Below are positions 16,332 to 24,413 of a DNA stretch of 25,426 nucleotides, one piece after another. Each line of letters starts with the position of its first letter. Positions within the stretch are counted from its first letter, which is position 1. Position numbers and translations under genes: made by a program. The DNA comes from UBA4661 sp002405405. GTDB taxonomy: Bacteria; Bacteroidota; Ignavibacteria; Kapaibacteriales; UBA4661. The notes beneath the pieces were generated by a model. It searched no databases, was not told the DNA's origin, and worked only from the letters and a program-made list of their open reading frames with translations. Location of the stretch: NCBI GenBank assembly GCA_036847245.1, contig DAIUAL010000018.1, positions 1 to 25,426 of the forward strand, in the 5' to 3' direction.

Positions 16332-18087
16332 TTATGTGTGACTACGATATCCGTTCCGAACCGCTCGGAGTGACTGAGAAGTCGTTGTATGACCATTAAA
16401 GGATGGGTGGTTTGTAATTGTAAAATTACCGACTAAATGTTGTAGATCAGAGGTAAGGTTTTGTAAATCCCCAGCAGTTTTGGCTATGCTGATAGCCGCT
16501 TGAGTTGTGCGGTCAGATGTAGCATTGATAGAATCTATGTTTCGAGCAGACTCACTGACGGTAGCTGATTGTTGCGTACCGGTCGAAGCAACATGATTGA
16601 TGAGTTCTGCTACTTGAGAAGTTTTACTGACGATCGCTTTCATTGCTGTTGATGTTTTTTCTGCATAGACACTACTTTCATCAACTAAGCGTCTACCCTT
16701 ACTCATGGAAGTAACAACTTCATCAGTATTTTTTTTGAATCGAACTAATCATAGATCGAATTTCTTTCGTTGCTTTTTGTGTACGCTCGGCAAGTTTACG
16801 AACTTCATCAGCAACAACGGCAAATCCCCTACCCTGATCGCCTGCGCGTGCCGCTTCAATGGCGGCATTAAGAGCAAGCAGATTAGTTTGATCAGCAATT
16901 TCATCAATCACCAAAATAATTTCGCCAATCTGTTTGCTTGATTCGCCAAGTGCAGATATACGTTGTGCAGACTCACGCACGGTGGAGGAAACTTGTTCGA
17001 AATTGTTGATCAAGCCTTGAATAATGTCATCGCTATTTTGAGCGTTTTCTTGAGCCTCGTGAGCACTCTATGCGGCTAATACTGCTTGCTGTGAACTATG
17101 CTGTACGGTGGAAGCCATTTCTTCCATTGCAACGGAAACGGTTTTAATTTGGAGTGACTGTTCTTGGATATCATAGGTGGTTGCGTTGGATATAGTAGTG
17201 ATTTGCTCGCTTGCAGAAACAGTAGCTGATACAGAAGCAATGACTTGCTCTACCATATGTCGAATTTGTGAAACTGCATCATTGTAGGCAGAAAAAAGGT
17301 GACCAATATCATCATTCTGTCCGATAGGGACTTTTTGTGTAAGATCTCCGTTGGATAAACTATCAACGCTGAGAAGCATTGTTTGAATACTGCCCGAGAG
17401 ATATTCGTGTTGTTCGTTAACTGAGGCAACAAGTTCACGCAAACGACAGACCATTTGGTTAAAGGCATGAGCAAGTTTGCCAATTTCATCATCGGTACAT
17501 ACTTCAACGATTTGTGTAAGATCACCCTGTCCGACTTTTTCTGCCGCAATACTGAGTCTGCGAATCGGGGTGACAATCGTTCGTGTCAGAAGCCATGCGG
17601 CAACAATACCCAAAAACATCAACCCAAGAGCAAGCATAATAGCCTGCGACCGAGCTTCATTTGTTTTTGCTTCGATGGATGCTGTGGAGCACCCCACGAT
17701 AATGTCACCATTGATTGCATCGGTTTTGAGAGGTTTTTTGACGATAATGAGCGTATCTGATTTTTCAAGTTCAGGTGAGTATTGAAATTTTTCAGGTACT
17801 GAGGCAAACGTAGTACCTTCACTGACAATAACGACGAAGCGCGTACTTGCGTTACTTTTTGCAAAGTCCAATACTTTAGGAATTGCTGTCATATCACCAC
17901 TAGACAAGCCAATCGACATACCAAGTTGAACCGTTTCAGCAAGTGCTTCAACTTTTTGTTTGAATTCTTCTGTCAGGAGTATCCGCTGGCGTGTCGGTAC
18001 ATAGAAAAAAATACATGACGCAATAAGAAATATCAAAGCAACGACAAAACTTTGAATTTTTCTGCTGAGGGTCAGTGTCGGTACCAT
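16332..18087 (-). pseudogene. Methyl-accepting chemotaxis protein, interrupted by a TAG codon and a frameshift
   Basis: The intact gene would encode about 584 residues: TM1 (FVVALIFLIASCIFFYV), a periplasmic sensor of about 130 residues, TM2 (IMLALGLMFLGIVAAWLL), HAMP-like segments (RRLSIAAEKVGQGDLTQIV and a second similar unit) and the signalling hairpin (IADQTNLLALNAAIEAARAG, then GRGFAVVADEVRKLAERT). The start is ATG 18087, with AGGTG upstream. The frame is cut by TAG at 17068-17070 within ...VLAA-stop-SAHEAQ and, further on, a one-base shift at a run of eight Ts (16729-16736), after which the true frame resumes as MSKGRRLVDESS. Everything downstream is still good MCP sequence. Either a recent inactivation or sequencing errors explains this; homopolymer shift favours error. 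No che genes are nearby. Confidence 0.88.
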
Positions 18088-18369
18088 ATTCACACCTAGC
18101 GAAAAAAGCAGTAGAGGGGGAAAACTTTATCAAACAAAATCAAACACATTCAGGGACAATAAACGGAGGTCGGAATAAACAGAGGGCAGATTGTCGAAAT
18201 AAACATTTGTAAAGACGCATATAGAGTAAAGGAAGTTGAGAGGAAAGTGAGTATAATTTTTGTCTTCTTCTCCCCCTCTTTCCAACAAGCGAGCCAAATA
18301 AACATCAATTCCAAAAACCTTGAATTTTTATCAAAATCGAAGACAATTGAATGAGTAATATATTTGTTA

Positions 18370-18455
18370 TTGCACCGATGCAATGGTTGTTGCAAAGACG
18401 ATCTTTGTGTGATGCAAGATTTGTTGCATAGTGTTGCAAGGTGATTGGGTTGCAC
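18370..18455. repeat. Cluster of seven TGCA-core motifs
   Basis: TGCA cores occur at 18371, 18379, 18391, 18413, 18425, 18435 and 18451, several as TTGCA or TGCAA, far more often than in the surrounding sequence. Spacings are 8, 12, 22, 12, 10 and 16 bp. This might be a regulator-binding array upstream of the chemoreceptor or a chance cluster. Confidence 0.35.
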
Positions 18456-18474
18456 GGTGAGCAATCGAGGAAAC

Positions 18475-18510
18475 AAAAAAGCCTGAACATCTTTGTGTTC
18501 AGGCTTTTTA
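18475..18510 (-). terminator. clpX terminator
   Basis: A perfect nine-base stem, GCCTGAACA at 18481-18489 with TGTTCAGGC at 18496-18504, is followed on the - strand by six Ts (As at 18475-18480). It lies 50 bp past the clpX stop. Five Ts on the + side make it potentially two-way. Confidence 0.9.
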
Positions 18511-18524
18511 ACAAGATCAAGTAA

Positions 18525-18560
18525 TGGTCTTTGAGTTTACATTGGTCTTTGAGTTTACAT
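18525..18560. repeat. 18-bp perfect tandem duplication spanning the clpX stop codon
   Basis: TGGTCTTTGAGTTTACAT occurs twice head to tail. On the coding (-) strand this duplicates the final Met codon and TAA plus the next 12 bases, so a second ATG-TAA follows the real end of clpX. Confidence 0.95.
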
Positions 18561-19868
18561 TGCAACCTTTTTTATGTTTTGTCCATCATCACCGAGTTCG
18601 AGGGGTGTTGCGGGAGTACCATACTCCACAACGACGTCACCGGATTTTTTGACGACATCTTTGGTAATGGTACATGAGCGAACATTTTTCATGTCGGGTA
18701 ACTGAAACATAATCGGAAGCATGATCGATTCCATCACCGATCGCAAACCACGAGCACCGGTTTTACGAGCTTTGGCAAATTCTACAACCTCAAGCAGAGC
18801 ATCGCTGTCAAAAGAAAGCTCTGTTCCTTCCATTTTGAAGAGTTTTTTGTATTGTTTGGTCAATGCATTGCGAGGAGTGGTAAGAATATCGAGCATAGCT
18901 TCATCCGAAAGCGGATGCATCGGAGCAAGTACCGGTAAACGACCAATCAACTCAGGAATAAATCCAAATTTTTGTAAATCTTCAGGTTCGGCTTGCAGAA
19001 AGAGATTAGTATCTTCTTCGACATGCTCCCCTTCTTCCGCCGTAAAACCAATCGTAGAATTTTTAATACGGCGAGCAATAACTTTCTCCAAGCCATCAAA
19101 TGCACCACCGCAAATAAAGAGAATATTTTTAGTATTGACTTGGACAAGGGGTTGTTCAGGATGCTTGCGTCCGCCTTTGGGAGGCACACCGGCGATTGTA
19201 CCTTCGAGTAATTTCAACAAACCTTGTTGCACACCCTCGCCCGATACATCGCGAGTGATGCTGGCGGAGTCACTTTTACGGGCTATTTTGTCGATTTCAT
19301 CGATATACACAATGCCTCGTTCGGCACGCTCTACATCGAAATCGCATGCTTGAAGCAAACTTTGTAAAATGGTTTCGACATCATCACCAACATAGCCGGA
19401 TTCCGTGAGTGTGGTTGCATCGGCAACCGCAAAAGGTACATCGAGAATTTTTGCCAGTGTGGAAGCAAGAAGGGTTTTGCCGGTACCGGTCGGACCGACA
19501 AGAAGGATATTACTTTTTTCGATTTCAATGTCATCCCACTCATTCCCCATGCCATGCCCTTGTTGGACACGCTTGTAGTGATTGTAAACCGCAACAGAGA
19601 GCAGACGCTTTGCATAGTCCTGCCCGATAACATATTCATCTAATGCTTTTTTGATATCGGAAGGTTTGAAAAGTTTGAAACTTGACAATGATGTAGCTGA
19701 ATGTTTGTGTCCATGTTCGTCATGGGCACCACTCAGAATTTCATTGGCGCTGTGAATGCAGTAATTACAAATGTATGAGCCATGATGTCCTGCAACCATG
19801 GTTGCCACTTCGGCAGAACCACGACCACAAAACGAGCAAAAAATTTCTTCAGGATGTTTTGTACGCAT
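18555..19868 (-). CDS. clpX: ATP-dependent Clp protease ATP-binding subunit ClpX
   Basis: A 437-residue AAA+ unfoldase that recognises, unfolds and feeds tagged proteins to ClpP. I start at ATG 19868 (MRTKHPEE); the open frame extends 45 more residues upstream, but they are unlike ClpX. The N-terminal zinc domain has Cys11, Cys14, Cys34 and Cys37. Then come Walker A GPTGTGKT (125-132), the pore loop GYVGDD (158-163), Walker B IVYIDEID (186-193), the RKH loop GGRKHPEQP and the sensor segment GFIPELIGRLP. An insert of Gly/His-rich residues (GAHDEHGHKHSATS, 47-60) links the zinc and ATPase domains. It lies 221 bp after clpP, with a large hairpin between them. Confidence 0.97.
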   Translation of the reverse strand: MRTKHPEEIFCSFCGRGSAEVATMVAGHHGSYICNYCIHSANEILSGAHDEHGHKHSATSLSSFKLFKPSDIKKALDEYVIGQDYAKRLLSVAVYNHYKRVQQGHGMGNEWDDIEIEKSNILLVGPTGTGKTLLASTLAKILDVPFAVADATTLTESGYVGDDVETILQSLLQACDFDVERAERGIVYIDEIDKIARKSDSASITRDVSGEGVQQGLLKLLEGTIAGVPPKGGRKHPEQPLVQVNTKNILFICGGAFDGLEKVIARRIKNSTIGFTAEEGEHVEEDTNLFLQAEPEDLQKFGFIPELIGRLPVLAPMHPLSDEAMLDILTTPRNALTKQYKKLFKMEGTELSFDSDALLEVVEFAKARKTGARGLRSVMESIMLPIMFQLPDMKNVRSCTITKDVVKKSGDVVVEYGTPATPLELGDDGQNIKKVAM

Positions 19869-19950
19869 GAGAAAAAAGAATCCTATGAAAAAACAATGTA
19901 CTACCAACAAGCATGACAGATCGTGAAAGAAGCCATGCAGAATCTTGCAC

Positions 19951-20022
19951 AGATAAAGACAAAATCCGCGCCACATTCGGTATTGGTAGGACATCCTGCA
20001 CAATACTCTTATGTGGCGCGGA
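19951..20022 (-). terminator. Long nested hairpin with T-rich tail between clpP and clpX
   Basis: Twelve-base perfect arms, TCCGCGCCACAT (19965-19976) and ATGTGGCGCGGA (20011-20022), enclose a second pair GTATTG/CAATAC and an inner AGGA/TCCT pair, making one extended stem. On the - strand it is followed by TTTTGTCTTT, so it can act as a terminator or attenuator after clpP. It could also be a structured leader of clpX. Confidence 0.75.
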
Positions 20023-20089
20023 AGAAAATGTACTCAGCAAAAATACAAGAAGAATCTTCGATAAAGAGAAGAAGAATTCTTGCTAACGC

Positions 20090-20857
20090 TTATGCTTTGT
20101 CGGTTTCTTTGGGAGTTTGTTCGCTACTGCGTTCCATCACGCGGTCAATCATCCCGTATTCGAGAGCATCATGTGCTGACATCCATTTGTCGCGGTCTGC
20201 ATCACGCTGGATCGTATCGAAATCTTTACCGGTATGTTTAGCAATGATCCGATACAAGTTTTCGCGAGTACGGATCATTTCTTTAATGGTGATTTCCATA
20301 TCAACGGACTGCCCTTGTGCTCCACCCGATGGTTGGTGCATCATGACACGCGAATTGGGAAGAGCAAAACGTTTGCCTTTGGCACCGGCACAAAGAAGAA
20401 CCTGAGCCATTGATGCCGCCATACCGACGCAAATAGTCGAAACATCAGGACGAATAAACTGCATGGTATCATAGATTGCCAAGCCTGCTGTAACAACACC
20501 ACCCGGCGAATTGATGTAAATGCTGATATCTTTCGTTGGGTCTTCACTTGCACAGAAGAGTAATTGTGCAACAATCAAACTTGCCATTGTATCTTCAACA
20601 GGAGTCGAAAGCAAAATGATGCGATCTTTAAGCAAACGCGAGAAAATATCATACGAACGTTCACCACGGCTAGTTTGTTCTACGACAATCGGCACAAGTT
20701 GGTTCGTAATCGAACTGGTCGTCATACTTGTGTCGGGATAGTATGTAGCATAATGCTTGGCAATATAATCTGCCGGCGACCGCATAGCTTCAGGGGCTAT
20801 GGTTGCTACAGGATAGTTTGTCAGCGATGTGTCGGAATTAAAGAAAAAGGAACTCAT
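20090..20857 (-). CDS. clpP: ATP-dependent Clp protease proteolytic subunit ClpP
   Basis: A 255-residue serine peptidase forming the proteolytic barrel served by ClpX. The catalytic triad is Ser149 (GMAASMAQ), His174 (VMMHQPSGG) and Asp223 (DADRDKW). INSPGGVVTAG and the N-terminal LVPIVVEQTSRGERSYDIF are classic ClpP segments. The chain before LVPIVV is about 53 residues, much longer than the usual propeptide; the E. coli one is 14. Internal ATGs at residues 25 and 45 (20785 and 20725) are possible starts, and Met45 would give a normal length; none of the three has a clear ribosome-binding site. GMAASMAQ has Ala-Gln where many have Gly-Ala. It is upstream of clpX in the same direction. Confidence 0.96.
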   Translation of the reverse strand: MSSFFFNSDTSLTNYPVATIAPEAMRSPADYIAKHYATYYPDTSMTTSSITNQLVPIVVEQTSRGERSYDIFSRLLKDRIILLSTPVEDTMASLIVAQLLFCASEDPTKDISIYINSPGGVVTAGLAIYDTMQFIRPDVSTICVGMAASMAQVLLCAGAKGKRFALPNSRVMMHQPSGGAQGQSVDMEITIKEMIRTRENLYRIIAKHTGKDFDTIQRDADRDKWMSAHDALEYGMIDRVMERSSEQTPKETDKA

Positions 20858-21000
20858 AGAACTCAGAAAGAAAAAATATGAAACAGGATAAATATCCGCA
20901 TTTCATCTCTTAGCATCATGGCGTCCGGCTTCAAAGACAATGAATAAGAAATGGAAGTCGGGAGATAACAATTAATTATTTCAACAAGCAAAAACGGAGC

Positions 21001-21534
21001 TTATAGCGCATCGTTAGGATATTTTTCAGGAAGAGGCAAGGCATTTTCAACGCCCATAAGTGGGAAGTCTTTACGAAGCGGATAGATCGGCTCACCCGTC
21101 TCAGGATTCACATAATCTTCGGGCATATAGAATCTGCGTAAATCAGGATGTCCCTCGAAGCGAATACCATACATATCATAGGTTTCGCGCTCATACCAAT
21201 TCGCACTTTTCCATACCTCCGTAACTGATGGGCAAATAGGTTCATCACCTTGCAGAACAACTTTCAAGCGAAGTTTTTGTGCATGAACAAGTGAGGTCAG
21301 AAAATACACGACTTCAAAACGATCCTTTTTGCGCTTAGGGAACCAATCAACAGCAGAAATGTCGGTACAATGGACAAATTGTGTGTCGGGGTGATCACGC
21401 AATTCACTCGCGGCTTCTATGAGGTCATTGCTATCCACAGTCAGTGTAATATCACCGCGATGCTCAACAACAGCCACAGTCGTGCCACAGACAGGTGCGA
21501 GAACATCAAGGATTGTTTGCAGAGAAATTGCCAT
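21001..21534 (-). CDS. nuoC: NADH-quinone oxidoreductase subunit C (NuoC)
   Basis: A 177-residue cytoplasmic-arm subunit of complex I. The signature ANWYERETYDMYGIRFEGH, followed by PDLRRFYMPEDY and YPLRKDFPLMG, is unmistakable for the 30-kDa subunit. The N-terminal half (VVAVVEHRGDITLTV, then FVHCTDISAVDWFPKRK) also fits. AGG lies about 5 bases before the ATG. It is a single-domain NuoC, not fused to NuoD. Neither nuoB nor nuoD adjoins it: upstream is a RidA-like gene and downstream is clpP. The other complex I genes must be elsewhere, so this is an unusually isolated location. Confidence 0.95.
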   Translation of the reverse strand: MAISLQTILDVLAPVCGTTVAVVEHRGDITLTVDSNDLIEAASELRDHPDTQFVHCTDISAVDWFPKRKKDRFEVVYFLTSLVHAQKLRLKVVLQGDEPICPSVTEVWKSANWYERETYDMYGIRFEGHPDLRRFYMPEDYVNPETGEPIYPLRKDFPLMGVENALPLPEKYPNDAL

Positions 21535-21673
21535 ATACCTATGGAAATTGTTAAAGAGAAATTACAAGCATGAAAAATACGCAATCATGAACATTCTCCC
21601 ACATATCTTTTTGCGCATTTGCGTAATGCATGGGTATACTTTATTTCGATTGCTTGCGTGATGTAAGATTGTG

Positions 21674-22147
21674 TTATTTGATTACTGCCATTGCTTCAAT
21701 TTCAATAAGCATATCGGGATCGTACAATGCTTGTACACCAATCAAAGTGCTGGCAGGAAGATTTTTTGGGTCAAGAAATTGCGCACGCACTTCACGAATC
21801 ATTGGTCCTTGTGCAGGATTGTAGTTCACTACATAGTACGTCAATTTTATCACATCTGAAAAACTCGCCCCTGCAGCTTTGAGAACCTTTTGCAGATTGC
21901 TCAGAGCTTGTTGTGTTTGCGTGCGAAGGTCACCTTTGCCAACAATCTCTCCTTTTTCATTTTGTGCAACAATACCGGATGTTATAATCAATTTGCCACG
22001 CTCTACGGTAACTACTTTTGAATATGTTGTCGGCTTAAAAACACCATCGGGGTTAAGGTGCTTTTTGATCGTAGAATCGCTGAGAGCATGTGCCGATGAA
22101 GTCAAGAAAGCACAGAAAGTACCCAGCACGAATAGAAATCGTATCAT
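21674..22147 (-). CDS. Exported RidA/YjgF-family protein lacking the catalytic Arg
   Basis: A 157-residue protein. Starting at ATG 22147 gives a clean signal peptide (MIRFLFVLGTFCAFLTSSAHA), so this member is periplasmic, unlike cytosolic RidA. The fold markers are ITSGIVAQNEKGEIVG, TQQALSNLQKVLKAAGASFSDVIKLTYYV and the C-terminal LIEIEAMAV. In RidA proper, an Arg in P-A-R-S/T hydrolyses reactive enamines and imines; here the site reads PASTLIGV with Ser133, so classic 2-aminoacrylate deaminase activity is unlikely. Members without the Arg belong to other Rid subfamilies of uncertain role. It ends the short unit that starts with the fatty-acid hydroxylase, 25 bp away. Confidence 0.88.
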   Translation of the reverse strand: MIRFLFVLGTFCAFLTSSAHALSDSTIKKHLNPDGVFKPTTYSKVVTVERGKLIITSGIVAQNEKGEIVGKGDLRTQTQQALSNLQKVLKAAGASFSDVIKLTYYVVNYNPAQGPMIREVRAQFLDPKNLPASTLIGVQALYDPDMLIEIEAMAVIK

Positions 22148-22172
22148 AGCAGAAAGGAAAGAAAAACAAAAA

Positions 22173-22916
22173 TTATTGACGTGAAGGCTCAATGTCTGTA
22201 ACCGGCTGTTTGCGATGCTCTTTACGCATGTACAATGGTAGCGAGCGAAAAACAAAATCCCACATCGGTGTGCTTACACCAAAAGCATGATGATCGTCTT
22301 CAAAGTGATGACGCATGTGATAATTCTTCAAGAATGCACCAATTTTCCCACGCATGGTCAAATGGTGTGTTGCATAATGGATAACATCGTAGCATACATA
22401 CCCAAGAATAAATCCTGCAAAGACGACCATGCCATGGACTCCGCCAATGAGAATAAATGCCCCATAAAAAAGTAATGCAAGCGGTGCACTAATACCAAGT
22501 GGCATAACAAGACGCGTACTGTCGCGAGGATAATCATGATGAATGCCATGTACAAGGAAGTGTAATTTCTTGCCCCATGAAGAGCGTGGTTGATAATGAA
22601 ATACAAAGCGATGCAAAATGTACTCGGTAAATGTCCAAAAGAACAGTCCAAAAACAAAGAGCGCAGTACCAATGCCGAGAGATACTTGCTCTGCACTTAC
22701 CCACAGCAAATATGCCGCAACAGGAATATACACCAGTGGTGTCGCCGGATGAATGTGCGACATGTATTCCATGATAGGATTGTCAAACAGAGGGATTGTT
22801 TCGTCTTTATTGGAAACAAATAATTTTTTCTTCGTCAGAGATTGCTTTTTATTCTTTTCAAAAGGGAGAGGTTGTTGGTCTATCGCAGAGGTAGAATGTT
22901 CCAGTTCGGTATGCAT
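22173..22916 (-). CDS. Membrane fatty-acid hydroxylase (FA2H / sterol desaturase superfamily)
   Basis: A 247-residue membrane di-iron enzyme; I start at ATG 22916 (MHTELEHS), since further upstream the frame is not protein-like. The histidine boxes are complete: HRFVFH (102-107), HGIHH (123-127), HYATHH (180-185) and HMRHHFEDDHHAFG (200-213). Helices flank them (YIPVAAYLLWVSA, IGTALFVFGLFFWTFTEYIL, PLALLFYGAFILIGG). The box spacing and the HHDYPRDSTRLVMP segment are close to the ceramide/fatty-acid 2-hydroxylase group, which in FCB bacteria could act on sphingolipid or hydroxy-fatty-acid chains. The actual substrate is not shown by the sequence. It is transcribed divergently from menG, with about 200 bp between them. 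Confidence 0.88.
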   Translation of the reverse strand: MHTELEHSTSAIDQQPLPFEKNKKQSLTKKKLFVSNKDETIPLFDNPIMEYMSHIHPATPLVYIPVAAYLLWVSAEQVSLGIGTALFVFGLFFWTFTEYILHRFVFHYQPRSSWGKKLHFLVHGIHHDYPRDSTRLVMPLGISAPLALLFYGAFILIGGVHGMVVFAGFILGYVCYDVIHYATHHLTMRGKIGAFLKNYHMRHHFEDDHHAFGVSTPMWDFVFRSLPLYMRKEHRKQPVTDIEPSRQ

Positions 22917-23115
22917 AACAGTAAAAGAATTGTGAGTCGTGCAATCACACCAGCAAAGTATTGAGTACGGCTTGTATTGCTGTACTGTGAAGACACAGTA
23001 AAAGTCAGTATAACTACAGTAACGTAAAAGCAAATTGAATGTTACAACACACAAAATTACAAAAAAACATATCTTGCCTCTTCTTGGGTTCATGTAATCT
23101 TTTTGTTATACAGTT

Positions 23116-23802
23116 ATGAGCGAAGCCGTCCGAAGTATGTTTGCCGATATCGCACCGCGCTATGATGTTGCTAATACAGCCCTTTCTTTTGGGGTGCATC
23201 ATTGGTGGCGAAATATTGTAGTACGTCGATCGCGTGTACAGCCGGGTATGGATATTCTTGATTGTGCAACCGGTACAGGTGATCTTGCGGTTGCCTACAA
23301 GCGGGCAACACGTACCGGCAGAGTGCTCGGTACAGACTTCTGTGCTGAGATGCTGTCCTTTGCACCGGAGAAAGCACGAACACAGTCTCTGGATATTGAT
23401 TTCGAGATTGCCGATGTAATGAATCTTCCCTACGAAGACAACAGGTTCGATATTGCGAGCATTAGTTTTGGTATTCGTAATGTTGATGACCCTGCACGCG
23501 GACTTTCGGAAATGGCACGTGTTGTCAAACCCGGGGGTAAGGTGGTCGTACTCGAATTTGGTCAACCACAAGGAGCATTCAAGCATCTCTATACACTGTA
23601 TAGCAAGAGGATTCTGCCGGCTCTGGGCGGTTGGTTAACAGGCAATGCCTCTGCTTATACTTATCTTCCCGATACGGCGGCGCGATTCCCCTCCGGCGAA
23701 GATTTTCTCGCGATCATGCGGAGTACGGGGAAATTTTCTGCTTGCACATATGAGCCACTCACTTTTGGAATTGCGTATTTGTATATCGGTATTGTTCGAT
23801 AA
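23116..23802 (+). CDS. menG: Demethylmenaquinone methyltransferase (UbiE/MenG family)
   Basis: A 228-residue SAM-dependent methyltransferase. It opens with VRSMFADIAPRYDVANTALSFG, the family N-terminal signature, then motif I LDCATGTGD (48-56), the acidic residue after strand 2 in GTDFCAEML, motif II NRFDIASISFGIRNV and the long family motif in ARGLSEMARVVKPGGKVVVLEF. The final step of menaquinone synthesis is its most likely role, since no ubiquinone genes are seen and FCB bacteria use menaquinone. This matches the oxidase and complex I genes in the window. The next gene, an ICMT-like methyltransferase, starts 21 bp after its stop. Confidence 0.93.
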   Translation: MSEAVRSMFADIAPRYDVANTALSFGVHHWWRNIVVRRSRVQPGMDILDCATGTGDLAVAYKRATRTGRVLGTDFCAEMLSFAPEKARTQSLDIDFEIADVMNLPYEDNRFDIASISFGIRNVDDPARGLSEMARVVKPGGKVVVLEFGQPQGAFKHLYTLYSKRILPALGGWLTGNASAYTYLPDTAARFPSGEDFLAIMRSTGKFSACTYEPLTFGIAYLYIGIVR

Positions 23803-23823
23803 TCACTTTCTTCCCATTCTACC

Positions 23824-24360
23824 ATGACGCTTGCTCATAGTATTCAGCTTGTTTTATTTGGTGTTCTCTCGGCACAACGTTTGTGGGAACTACGCATCGC
23901 CGAGCGCAATCGTGCGTATGCAATGCAAGCAGGTGGTATTGAATTCGGTGCTCGTCATTATCCATTATTTTTTGTACTACATGGTGGTTGGCTGATTGGT
24001 TGGATGCTTGAGGCATGGCAGATAAATCAGATTCACGAGTATTGGGTATTGTGGCTTATTCTGCTCTGCGGTGCGGAAATCCTCCGCTATGTGGCTATAA
24101 CAACATTGGGCGTACAGTGGAATACACGCATCATTGTCATCCCCGGAGCGGAGCGCATTCAAGCGGGTATTTATCGCTCAATACCTCACCCTAACTACCT
24201 TGCTGTGTGCTTAGAATTACTAGCATTGCCGATGCTGCTCTCTGCATGGAAAACTGCGCTCATCGCAAGTACTGCCAATGCGTGCTTGCTCCTTTTCATC
24301 CGCATTCCTGCGGAGAATTCTGCTTTGGCACTGCTTCAACAGAGAGAAGAGAAAAAATAA
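23824..24360 (+). CDS. Isoprenylcysteine carboxyl methyltransferase (ICMT)-like membrane protein
   Basis: A 178-residue membrane protein with about four or five helices. The catalytic C-terminal half carries LRYVAITTLGVQWNTRIIVIPG (87-108), then GIYRSIPHPNYLAVCLEL (115-132); the HPNY and Glu131 are the SAM-binding signature of ICMT-type methyltransferases. Bacteria lack prenylated CaaX proteins, and relatives in bacteria modify lipids or polyketide products, so the substrate here is unknown. Being 21 bp after menG, it probably shares its transcript, which hints at quinone or isoprenoid-lipid methylation, though neighbouring alone does not prove it. It is followed by a short palindrome. Confidence 0.85.
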   Translation: MTLAHSIQLVLFGVLSAQRLWELRIAERNRAYAMQAGGIEFGARHYPLFFVLHGGWLIGWMLEAWQINQIHEYWVLWLILLCGAEILRYVAITTLGVQWNTRIIVIPGAERIQAGIYRSIPHPNYLAVCLELLALPMLLSAWKTALIASTANACLLLFIRIPAENSALALLQQREEKK

Positions 24361-24371
24361 CCTACCACAAC

Positions 24372-24399
24372 AAAAAAGCCCTAAGAATATTCTTAGGGC
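24372..24399 (-). terminator. Terminator of the tRNA pair
   Basis: A perfect 22-base palindrome, GCCCTAAGAATATTCTTAGGGC (24378-24399), is followed on the - strand by six Ts (24372-24377). It therefore ends the tRNA transcript. The + side tail (TTCCAATCTTT) is weak for the ICMT-like gene. Confidence 0.88.
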
Positions 24400-24413
24400 T
24401 TCCAATCTTTATG

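Larger units (their letters stand above)
18088..18554. other. Intergenic region between clpX and the chemoreceptor
   Basis: 467 bp holding the clpX terminator (18475-18510), an 18-bp tandem duplication at the clpX stop, and an unexplained cluster of TTGCA/TGCAA motifs (18370-18455). The rest is AT-rich with no gene I would call. Confidence 0.6.

Noticed and set aside
18721..19353. Plus-strand open frame of about 210 codons
   Set aside because: It is antisense to clpX, which is unmistakable, and is rich in Ser, Arg and Pro as expected of a shadow frame.
20858..21000. Heat-shock sigma-factor promoter or CIRCE element before clpP
   Set aside because: I looked for CTTGAA/CCCCAT spacing and for the TTAGCACTC inverted repeat and found no acceptable match.
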